Shown: one piece after another, positions 19,150 to 27,152 of the stretch
Numbering within the stretch: position 1 is the first letter of the stretch
Layout: each line of letters begins with the position of its first letter
Source: Prevotella sp.
Lineage (GTDB): Bacteria > Bacteroidota > Bacteroidia > Bacteroidales > Bacteroidaceae
DNA length: 64,000 nucleotides
Direction: 5' to 3'
Assembly (NCBI GenBank): GCA_022781445.1
Contig: JALETQ010000017.1
Coordinates: 1 to 64,000 of the forward strand
The notes under the pieces: generated by a model
Database searches by the model: none
Seen by the model: only the letters and a program-made list of their open reading frames with translations
Told to the model about the DNA's origin: nothing
Made by a program: the position numbers and the translations under genes

Positions 19150-22053
19150 TTAGTAGCCGAAGATCTGCTCGGTAGTGAGACGGTGGATAGGACCGAGTTT
19201 CTCCAAAGACTTCATGTCAAGTTCCTTTTCGTCGCCCAGAATGATGTATCTGAAAGGCTTTTCGACCAGACGTTGCTTGCCGAATTGAAGCAGGTCGGAG
19301 AGATTGATGGCAGGCAGTGCCCTGTAGATCATCTCGTCGATATCGCTTTCAAGACCGAGTTTCTTCATTGAATAGTAAGCCGAGAGGATGTTGAAGCGCA
19401 AGGTGCGTTGGGTTTCGAGGCTCTTCTGCAGGCTCTGTTTGGCAATGTCGAATGCCTGTTGGCTCTGCGGCATGTTGGTGATGATGTCGTTGAAGACGTT
19501 CACACAGTCCATCATCTTGTCGTTTTGCGACACGATGTAGGTCTCGAAATGTTGCGTGGTGTTCTGTCTCCAAGGCTGAACATAGGAAGCGCCGGCACTG
19601 TATGCCAAGCCTCTTGCCTCGCGCAGCTCTTGGAATACGATGCTGTTCATGCCGCCACCGAAGTAGGCGTTGAACATCTGAATCATCGGATAGTCGCTGA
19701 CATTCCACGGCATTCCTTGGTTGATGTATTGCACCATGTAGATGTTCTTGGCCTCGTAGGGAGCGATGAACACTTCGTTTTTGTCGGCAACCTGGTCTTT
19801 ATACTCCTTGGCCTGAACCGGATCGGCGAGTTTCTTGCTCACCTTGTGGCCTTTGTTCAGCACCTTGCCGAGTTCGGCTTCGCTCATGTTACCGTAATAC
19901 ATCACGGTATGTTTGAGTTGTCCGAAGAGTTTGAGATGGTCGAGCAGGGCTTGTCCGCCCATCGTCTTCACTTCGTCGATGCTCATGGAATTGAGGAAAG
20001 GATTGAATGTTCCCTGCTCGGCATACGTCTTGAGACGGCTGAAATTGTCGCGCTGATTCTTCTTCCTGTCCTGTCGGGCCTTGTTGAGCAGCTCCAGATA
20101 ACGGCCGAACGATTCGTCGTCGTTTTGTGCATTGTAGAGGTAATCTTCGAGCAGATTGAGAGCCGGCACCATGTTTTCGCTCAAGCCCGACAAGGTAATC
20201 GAAGCCGTGTTGTTACCCACATAGATGTTATAGTCGCAGGCGAGTTTGTAGAACGCTTGCTTGATTTGTTCCAGAGACTTGTTCTTGGTACCCACATATT
20301 CGAGGTAATCGGAAGCCGTACCCATCTCTCTGTAGTTCTCGGTGCCGAAGTCGTACATGAAACGGAGGGTGAAAAGTCCGTCTTCGGTGTTCTTCTTATA
20401 GAGCAGGGGCAAGCCTTTGGCAGTCTTGGTGACGGTCAGGTCGTTTTTGAAATCCATGAACTTGGGTTGGATGGGAGCCACCTTCGTGTTCTTGATTTCG
20501 GTCAGGAAGTCACTCGTCAGGTCACGGTTGGTGGGGATGGGCGTAATAGCGGGTTTCTCGATTTTCTTCTGTGTGGTGTCTTCACCGGTCTTCTTGTAAA
20601 CGCAGATGAAGTTGTCGCCGAAGTGACGGTTGGCAAAAGCCACGACATCCTGCTTGGTCAGCTTAGAAATTCTTTCCAGACTTCCGGCCATGTATTCCCA
20701 TGAAATGCGGTTGATGAAGGCATCGACCATAAAGCTGACGCGTGTTCTGTTGGACTGCATTCCCTTGAACCAGTCGCGCTTGAGGTTGTTGACGACAGAG
20801 GGGAGCAGGTCGTCGCTGAACTCTCCGCGCTTGAATTTCACGAGTTCATCCAAGATGAGGACACGCAGATCTTCGAGCGACTGTCCTTCGACGGGCTTAC
20901 CCGAGATGATGAACATCGAATAATCGGTCATACCTTCGGCAAAGGCACCGACGGCCTGTGCCTTCATCTTTTGTTCGAGATTGATTTCAAAGAGACCGGC
21001 CTTGCCGTTGGCGAGCATGTTGCCGATGACTTCCAAGGTATCCAGCTGCCCCTGATTGGCAGCATTGAAGCGCCATCCCATCATGAGCTGCTCGGCCTCT
21101 TTACCCACGACGGTGGTGTCCGAAACGGCGGTAAAGGGTTTCATCGGAGCAAATTCGGGACGGCTGAGGTTTTCGTTGCGCTTCCATGAGCCGAAATATT
21201 TGTCGATGATGGCAATCACTTCATCGGGGTTGAAGTCGCCCGCCATACAGATGGCCGCATTGTTGGGTACGTAGTAGCGGTTGAAATAATTCTTGATGTT
21301 GGTGATCGAGGGGTTCTTCAGGTGATCCTGCGTGCCGATGGTGGTCTGCGTGCCGTAGGGGTGCGTGGGGAACAGCTTGGCATAGGTGGCTTCCCACATC
21401 TTCCGGTTGTCCTGCGCCATGCCGATGTTCTTTTCCTCGTAAACCGATTCGAGCTCGGTGTGGAAACCTCTGATGACCATGTTTTGGAAACGGTCGGCTT
21501 GGATGCGTGCCCAATTCTCGACCTCATTCGAAGGAATGTTTTCCACATAGCAGGTCACATCGTTGCTCGTGTAGGCGTTGGTACCTTCGCTGCCGATGGC
21601 CGACATGAGCTTGTCGTACTCGTTGGGAATGAAGTAACGGGCTGCAAGCTGCGACAGGCTGTCGATTTCGTGATAAGCCTGCTTGCGTGCCGCCGGGTCG
21701 GTGAGTTTGCGGTACACTTCGTATTTGGCTTCGATCTGGTCGAGGAAGACCTTTTCGGCCGGGTAGTTGATTGTACCGAAGGTCTGTGTACCTTTGAACA
21801 TGAGATGTTCGAGATAGTGCGCCAGACCCGTTGTTTCGGAGGGGTCGTTGCGCGAACCGGTACGAATGGCGATGTTTGCCTGTATGCGCGGTTCGTCCTT
21901 GTTGACCGAAAGGTAAACGGTCAATCCGTTGTCGAGCGTGTAAATGCGTGTCTGCATCATGTCGCCCGGTACTGTGGTGTACTTGTAATCCTTTGCCACG
22001 GCACTCATACCGAGTACCAAGAGGCAAATCAACATCCAGAATTTTTGTTTCAT
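19150..22053 (-). CDS. M16 (insulinase/pitrilysin) family zinc protease, exported
   Basis: A 967-residue protein made of two pitrilysin halves. A signal peptide (1-20, hydrophobic core WMLICLLVLGMSAVA) precedes the mature part. The inverted zinc motif HYLEH is at 79-83 in GLAHYLEHLMFKGT, with the downstream glutamate region ELESVYEEKNIGMAQDN. The second half (about 530-967) lacks such a motif, as is usual. It should act in the periplasm or at the outer membrane on peptides. The open frame extends 13 codons further, but the signal peptide fixes the start at 22053. The preceding gene ends 35 bases upstream. Confidence 0.93.
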   Translation of the reverse strand: MKQKFWMLICLLVLGMSAVAKDYKYTTVPGDMMQTRIYTLDNGLTVYLSVNKDEPRIQANIAIRTGSRNDPSETTGLAHYLEHLMFKGTQTFGTINYPAEKVFLDQIEAKYEVYRKLTDPAARKQAYHEIDSLSQLAARYFIPNEYDKLMSAIGSEGTNAYTSNDVTCYVENIPSNEVENWARIQADRFQNMVIRGFHTELESVYEEKNIGMAQDNRKMWEATYAKLFPTHPYGTQTTIGTQDHLKNPSITNIKNYFNRYYVPNNAAICMAGDFNPDEVIAIIDKYFGSWKRNENLSRPEFAPMKPFTAVSDTTVVGKEAEQLMMGWRFNAANQGQLDTLEVIGNMLANGKAGLFEINLEQKMKAQAVGAFAEGMTDYSMFIISGKPVEGQSLEDLRVLILDELVKFKRGEFSDDLLPSVVNNLKRDWFKGMQSNRTRVSFMVDAFINRISWEYMAGSLERISKLTKQDVVAFANRHFGDNFICVYKKTGEDTTQKKIEKPAITPIPTNRDLTSDFLTEIKNTKVAPIQPKFMDFKNDLTVTKTAKGLPLLYKKNTEDGLFTLRFMYDFGTENYREMGTASDYLEYVGTKNKSLEQIKQAFYKLACDYNIYVGNNTASITLSGLSENMVPALNLLEDYLYNAQNDDESFGRYLELLNKARQDRKKNQRDNFSRLKTYAEQGTFNPFLNSMSIDEVKTMGGQALLDHLKLFGQLKHTVMYYGNMSEAELGKVLNKGHKVSKKLADPVQAKEYKDQVADKNEVFIAPYEAKNIYMVQYINQGMPWNVSDYPMIQMFNAYFGGGMNSIVFQELREARGLAYSAGASYVQPWRQNTTQHFETYIVSQNDKMMDCVNVFNDIITNMPQSQQAFDIAKQSLQKSLETQRTLRFNILSAYYSMKKLGLESDIDEMIYRALPAINLSDLLQFGKQRLVEKPFRYIILGDEKELDMKSLEKLGPIHRLTTEQIFGY

Positions 22054-22088
22054 AATACTAAATATTAAATGATTATCGAATGATAAAG

Positions 22089-23963
22089 TCAAAGCGGATT
22101 GGTCGGGACCGGCCCGTCGGTATCTTCAAGACGGGCTTTCTCCTGTATGATTTGGTCGTGGAAACGACGCAGTATTTCGGCATTGACATCACCGAGTTCG
22201 TATTCTTTCCCGGCATCCTTCATGATTTCGTCATACCACTCCCGTCGTGCCGACCGGGCATCGCCGAGTATTTGCCGGGCATCGGCTTCGGTGAGGTTGT
22301 CAAGCCGGTAGTAGTCGAGCATCAGCCTGTAAGCCCATGCCCTCGAATAATTGTCGTAATTGAGATGTATGTCGTGCAGGCACCGTGTCAGTGCGTCGAT
22401 GTCCGCGATGCGCCCCTCTGTCACGTCATCAACGAGTTGTTGTTCCTCGCTTTCGGGCAGCAGGCAGCCTGCGAGGTCGGTCCATGCGCCGGTGCCTTTG
22501 ACAGAAAGCGGACGTTCTGTGCCCCATTTCTTCACGGCCTCGCCCATAAACATGCGCAAAGCCATGTCATACCGCCTGATTCCCCGTTTCAACGCCTCCG
22601 CCCTGATGGTCATGCCTTGCAGGAGATAACGCTCCTGCGGTTCGCTGTCAGCAGCCATGAGGTCTTCGAGCAGGCGTTTGCCGTCAGCCACCCCGCTCAT
22701 GGTGTAGGGATTGAGCCAGTCCATGTTGACGATGCTCTTGCGGGCTTCGCGGGGCCGGAGGTCACGTTTGGGCCATTTGCGGATGTCGCGGTAAAGCCCC
22801 ACGGTGACAAGGTTGCGTCCCGGCACGACGGCCGTTCCGCTGTCGTCGGCCATGACGTAGGAGAAAGGCAGGGAACGTGTGTCGGGATGGTTCATGATCT
22901 TGCCGAAGCAAACGGAGAACGCGCCGATGTGTGCCGGCATGAAGAGGTAGGCACCGCTGGCGGTCTTGCTTCCCCGTTCGAGCAGGCCGTGGTGCATGGG
23001 TCCCAGTTTGTAGGCGTGATTGGAGAAGTTGGTGGCTGAACCGGCATTATAAAAGGAGTACATGCCGCCGATGAGCAGGGTACTTTTGTGATGGCTTGCC
23101 GTGAACGGGCCGCAGAAGGCCGCACACGCCTCGCCGCAGGCAAGGTGGGAGTTGGCAAAGAAGACACAGGAAGAGGCGGTGAATCCGTCGGCCACGACGC
23201 AGGCTTCGCCCACGAAGCAGTTGGAGAGAATCACATTGTTGACGACCGACGAGCCGCTGCCCACGATGGTATTCTCGCACACCACGCCGCTGCCCACGAA
23301 GACATTGGCATCGGGCAGGCTTCGGATGGTACAGTCGGACAAGCGGTTTGCGCCCACGATTTCGCACTCGTCGTCGATGTGCGTGTTGATGATTTCGGTG
23401 ACATGGCTTATGCGGACACGGTTGCCGATGGTGCCCCGGTCGCGTCGGGAGGCTTCGATGTCGCGCCTGACGAGGTTGCGGAGGGCGGCCGTGAAAGGCT
23501 TGTCGTGTTCGTATTTCACCATGAGAGCCGCCAGCTGGCTGTCGAGGCGGTCGAAGAGCAGGATGTTGCCGTCGCCCATCTCATTGAGCACGGCGATGGT
23601 GAAACCGGCTCCGAAGGTTGCTCCCTCGGTGGTCTCGACGGTGCCTGCATCGATCACGCAACACTCTTCGCCGATGGTGTAGTTGCGGATGAAGTTGCCG
23701 ATGTTCTCGATGAGGCAGTTGTCGCCCACCGACACATCACACAAAATGGCGTTGCGGATGCCCGAATGGCGTGCGAAGCCCTTGCTGACCTCTACGGACT
23801 TGTCGAAGACACCCAGCCTGATATTTCCGTGGAAAGTCACATGATACAGATGGTCGGGGGTGAAATCGGCAGCCACTTCGATGGCGCTCCAGTCCTCGGC
23901 GGCACAGCCCCGTTGCTCGAGGTGACGAATTTCTTCGATGGTCAGCGAACGATAAGTTTCCAT
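22089..23963 (-). CDS. DUF4954 family protein with left-handed beta-helix repeats
   Basis: A 624-residue protein I place in DUF4954, whose function is unknown. Residues ~60-360 are rich in hexapeptide-type repeats (GDNCLIENIGNF, GEECCVIDAGTV, GSGSSVVNNVILSNCFVG, GEACVVADGFTA), the left-handed beta helix of acyl- and nucleotidyltransferases. A middle block (FSNHAYKLGPMHHG, about 370) has several histidines, and the last 200 residues are helical. The 81 in-frame codons upstream are not protein-like, so the start is METYRSLTIEEI. There is no signal peptide, so it should be cytosolic. It lies 44 bases after hflX. Confidence 0.82.
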   Translation of the reverse strand: METYRSLTIEEIRHLEQRGCAAEDWSAIEVAADFTPDHLYHVTFHGNIRLGVFDKSVEVSKGFARHSGIRNAILCDVSVGDNCLIENIGNFIRNYTIGEECCVIDAGTVETTEGATFGAGFTIAVLNEMGDGNILLFDRLDSQLAALMVKYEHDKPFTAALRNLVRRDIEASRRDRGTIGNRVRISHVTEIINTHIDDECEIVGANRLSDCTIRSLPDANVFVGSGVVCENTIVGSGSSVVNNVILSNCFVGEACVVADGFTASSCVFFANSHLACGEACAAFCGPFTASHHKSTLLIGGMYSFYNAGSATNFSNHAYKLGPMHHGLLERGSKTASGAYLFMPAHIGAFSVCFGKIMNHPDTRSLPFSYVMADDSGTAVVPGRNLVTVGLYRDIRKWPKRDLRPREARKSIVNMDWLNPYTMSGVADGKRLLEDLMAADSEPQERYLLQGMTIRAEALKRGIRRYDMALRMFMGEAVKKWGTERPLSVKGTGAWTDLAGCLLPESEEQQLVDDVTEGRIADIDALTRCLHDIHLNYDNYSRAWAYRLMLDYYRLDNLTEADARQILGDARSARREWYDEIMKDAGKEYELGDVNAEILRRFHDQIIQEKARLEDTDGPVPTNPL

Positions 23964-24007
23964 GTTACGCGTATTGGGTGGATGAACGGGGTGGATTTGG
24001 CCGGAAA

Positions 24008-25300
24008 TCAGGCCGAAGGGCTGTCGCTGCCCCCGGTGCCGGCCATGCTTTCGTCGGTATCGACTTCGTAGAGGAAGTCGTTGTAGGGATACTTCTGCAC
24101 ATGCAGGTGGCGCACCCTTTGGTAGAGGATGTTTCGAAACTCGTTGATATTGGTTTTGTTCCGGGCGGAGATGAACATGCAATTGTCGCTCAGCCTGGCC
24201 ATCCACGTGCGTTTGAGTTCGTCGAGGGTGACGTTTTCTTTCGTCACCGGGGTGAGGTCATCCGGCTCTTTGTCGACCCATCGGTAGGCATCGATCTTGT
24301 TGAAGACCACCATCGAGGGTTTGTCGGCACAGCCAAGGTCGGCAAGGGTCTTATCAACGACGGTGATTTGCTCTTCAAAGTCGGGATGGGAAATATCGAC
24401 AACGTGCAGCAGCAAATCGGCTTCGCGCACCTCGTCGAGGGTCGATTTGAACGAATCGACAAGGTCGGTGGGCAGCTTGCGGATGAAGCCCACGGTGTCG
24501 GCAAGGAGGAAAGGCAGGTTTTCGACGATCACTTTGCGGACGGTGGTGTCGAGGGTGGCAAAGAGCTTGTTCTCGGCAAACACCTCGCTCTTGGCCAGAA
24601 GGTTCATGATGGTCGACTTACCCACGTTGGTATAGCCCACGAGTGCCACGCGGATGAGCCGTCCGCGGTTCTTGCGCTGGGTGGTTTTCTGCCGGTCGAT
24701 TTCGGCCAGACGCTGCTTGAGGAGCGACATGCGCTGAAGAATGATGCGCCGGTCCATTTCCAGCTGGGTTTCGCCGGGTCCGCGGAGTCCCACGGTTCCC
24801 TTGCCGCCACCGCCGCCCGAGCCGCCGCCCTGACGCTCGAGGTGAGTCCACAGACGTTGCAGGCGCGGCAACATATAACGGTATTGCGCCAGTTCGACCT
24901 GTGTCTTGGCATTGGCGGTCTGCGCGCGCATGGCAAAGATGTCGAGGATGAGCGATGTGCGGTCAAGGATTTTCACCTTGAGTTCGCCTTCAATGTTGCG
25001 TATCTGTTTGGCCGAGAGCTCATCGTCGAAGATGACCATGCCGATTTCGCGTCCGGCTTCTTCCTCGTTCCTGATATATTCCTTGATTTCCCCGAGCTTG
25101 CCTTTGCCCACATAGGTGGTCTGGTTGGGGGCGGCGACACGCTGGGTGAACCGCCTGACAGTGACCGCACCGGCGGTGTCGGCAAGGAACTCAAGCTCGT
25201 CGAGATATTCCTTGGTCTTGGCCTCGTCCTGCATCTGCGTGACAAGCCCCACCAAGACAGCCTTTTCGGCTTTAACGTCGGATATTACAAATTCTTTCAT
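24008..25300 (-). CDS. hflX: ribosome-associated GTPase HflX
   Basis: A 430-residue GTPase that binds the 50S subunit and can split stalled ribosomes. The N-terminal HflX domain (VGKGKLGEIK, about 64-73) and a glycine-rich linker (GGGSGGGGGKG, about 158-168) lead into the G domain: GYTNVGKST (222-230), DTVGFIRKLP and NKID. The C-terminus adds a short acidic tail. It is the first gene of a unit with DUF4954, the M16 protease and fumarase, driven by a well-formed promoter. Confidence 0.96.
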   Translation of the reverse strand: MKEFVISDVKAEKAVLVGLVTQMQDEAKTKEYLDELEFLADTAGAVTVRRFTQRVAAPNQTTYVGKGKLGEIKEYIRNEEEAGREIGMVIFDDELSAKQIRNIEGELKVKILDRTSLILDIFAMRAQTANAKTQVELAQYRYMLPRLQRLWTHLERQGGGSGGGGGKGTVGLRGPGETQLEMDRRIILQRMSLLKQRLAEIDRQKTTQRKNRGRLIRVALVGYTNVGKSTIMNLLAKSEVFAENKLFATLDTTVRKVIVENLPFLLADTVGFIRKLPTDLVDSFKSTLDEVREADLLLHVVDISHPDFEEQITVVDKTLADLGCADKPSMVVFNKIDAYRWVDKEPDDLTPVTKENVTLDELKRTWMARLSDNCMFISARNKTNINEFRNILYQRVRHLHVQKYPYNDFLYEVDTDESMAGTGGSDSPSA

Positions 25301-25414
25301 TCTTTCATATTGGGTTTTCGCAAGAAGTGCTTCCGCCAGCGGGGAAGCGCCTCACGGGATGCGTGTGCCGCCCGGATGGAGAGAAACAGGGCAATGCGTT
25401 GCCTTTCACCCTTG

Positions 25415-25446
25415 CAAATGTAAGTAATTTATTCCAATCGGACAAA
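25415..25446 (-). promoter_or_regulatory. promoter of the hflX operon
   Basis: On the minus strand TTTG (25443-25446) and TACATTTG (25415-25422) are 20 bases apart, a full consensus match. The leader before hflX is about 110 bases. Confidence 0.75.
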
Positions 25447-25734
25447 GCCGACAGCGGTTTATTGGCACAGGGCGGCCAAAAACGTCCCAATCCGGCAACC
25501 TGCCGCACGGCTTCGGGAGACGAAACGCAGGAGGGTTCATGGAGGATTTGTGGGTGCGTCGCCGCACGGAATTTCATCACGGAACGCGACGCCATCCCAT
25601 GCCCGACGGACGCCCGTGGCCGACGGGTGACGGGCCGGGAAAAGACCGAACGGTGCCGCAATCCATCCGAAAGAACAGATATTAAACGACTTATGCCGTA
25701 CTCCCGATTGCCGGAACCTCATCGTTCTCAAATT

Positions 25735-25800
25735 CTCAACACGTTGGTAAATATTTCTCAACCTGTTGGTAAATATTTTTCAACCCGTTGGGAATTCGGA
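25735..25800. repeat. array B: three 22-bp units on CAACnnGTTG
   Basis: Units start at 25735, 25757 and 25779. The central dinucleotides run AC, CT, CC, the same order as the first three units of array A at 2525, and the AAATATTT linkers match too, so the two arrays are copies of one ancestor. It lies between the nuclease terminator and the hflX promoter; the rest of 25447-25963 shows no gene. Confidence 0.95.
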
Positions 25801-25963
25801 ATGCCTATGGTAAGTGCCGGGCAAGTGTACCCTTGGCGGCTGTCGAAAGGGTACGTATACAAGGCAAGAGATGACACATGACGGTGTTCATGGCCTGCCG
25901 TATGCGGAGAAGACGGGAAGAAACGGATAAGAAGGAACTATCCGCGCGAAAAAGAAATCGGAG

Positions 25964-26011
25964 ATAAAGAGAAGCATCGGCACACCGGACAATGGGCAGG
26001 CCTGCCGATGC
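25964..26011 (-). terminator. terminator of the secreted nuclease
   Basis: GCATCGGCA (25974-25982) pairs perfectly with TGCCGATGC (26003-26011), and TTCTCTTTATC follows on the minus strand. The loop contains a further GGCAGGCCTGCC palindrome. It starts 13 bases after the nuclease stop. Confidence 0.75.
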
Positions 26012-26023
26012 CCCCCCACTCCA

Positions 26024-26947
26024 TCACAAGCCCCAAATGGAGCGGATGCGGTCGGCCGGCATGGTTTCGAGCGTTTGTTCCACCTTGTCGGGAAGATTGC
26101 AGAAGAAGTCGACTTGTGTAAACTCCTCCAGATCACGGATGGAGAGGACATAGTCGCCGAGACTGACTTTACTCAGAACGTCGTTGTTGTGCTCGAAGAG
26201 AAACGCCAGCGGACGATAGCCTTGCGGACTCTTGTGGAGCAGTGCCACGAAGAAATATGCCGGAACGACGAGTTTTCCCTTGACGGGTGTCAGCACCCGT
26301 CCGTCCTCGATGGTGCCTCCCTTGACGACGAAGAGTGTGTCGGTGGCAGGCAGCTGTGCCGTCCACTTGCGCAGGCGGTCTTCCATGACGACCCACACGC
26401 CGGTGTAGTTCCTGCCGGCGTTGAAGTTGTAATACTGGGGATGGATGTTGGTGTAGTAGAAAGTCTGCCTGTTGGCTTCCTTCGAGTACTGGCGGTCGGC
26501 AGAAGGACAGATGTGGCCGCGCGTGAAGCCCGACCCGCTATACATGGCGTTGGTGTCGGAGAAGCGTGCGGACACGGGCAGGTCGGGATCTTCCTGAAAA
26601 AGTCCGTAGTAACCGGCATTGCCCGTATAGCCTTTGTGCATCCGGTAGGCACACCACCGCTGGGCTTTCTTCACCATGTCCCATTCGACGGCATAGTTCA
26701 CGCCATCCGCATCGAATTTGTCGGCAGTCTTCTTGACAAGCACAATGGCATTTTTATCACGCAACCGGGGGAACTCCGTGCGGCCGTATTCGGGACGGAC
26801 AAGGAGGTTGGCATTGACATTGGTTGCTTCAGAAGGCGGACGGGTCGGCTCTTCGTCGGAGGATTGGCCGCCGCAGGCACCCGCCGCGAAAAGGAGCGAG
26901 AGCATGAACAGCGATGAAAGGGGCTTGGACAGACGGTGTGGGTGCAT
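26024..26947 (-). CDS. DNA/RNA non-specific endonuclease, lipoprotein
   Basis: A 307-residue NUC1/Sm-type nuclease. Residues 1-25 are a lipoprotein signal (LLFAAGAC, lipid-bearing C25), followed by a low-complexity linker, so the enzyme sits on a membrane outside the cytosol. The beta-beta-alpha metal site reads TRGH (142-145) with H145 as base, ICPSADR next, and N167 in YYTNIHP as metal ligand; the family usually has DRGH, here Asp is Thr. It would cut extracellular or periplasmic DNA and RNA. The next genes upstream include OB-fold lipoproteins and a TonB receptor, which fits scavenging. Confidence 0.9.
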   Translation of the reverse strand: MHPHRLSKPLSSLFMLSLLFAAGACGGQSSDEEPTRPPSEATNVNANLLVRPEYGRTEFPRLRDKNAIVLVKKTADKFDADGVNYAVEWDMVKKAQRWCAYRMHKGYTGNAGYYGLFQEDPDLPVSARFSDTNAMYSGSGFTRGHICPSADRQYSKEANRQTFYYTNIHPQYYNFNAGRNYTGVWVVMEDRLRKWTAQLPATDTLFVVKGGTIEDGRVLTPVKGKLVVPAYFFVALLHKSPQGYRPLAFLFEHNNDVLSKVSLGDYVLSIRDLEEFTQVDFFCNLPDKVEQTLETMPADRIRSIWGL

Positions 26948-27152
26948 GATGGGTGAATTTGGGATCGGGAAATCAATTACTTGTGATTGACGGTTGCAAA
27001 GGGACTTGGCTTATACCGAATCGAAATCCGGCAGAAAGAGGAAAGGAACGCGGCAGAGAGAACAGGAATCTTCTGCCGCATTCCTCGGATGAAACGTGCA
27101 GGGTCGGCATTGGAACAACAATCCGACCTTGCCTTTCAGTATCGGGCTTTCA

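Noticed and set aside
22089..24206. DUF4954 gene extending to 24206
   Set aside because: The first 81 codons overlap the hflX 3' end and read as out-of-frame basic sequence; METYRSLTIEEI is the natural start.
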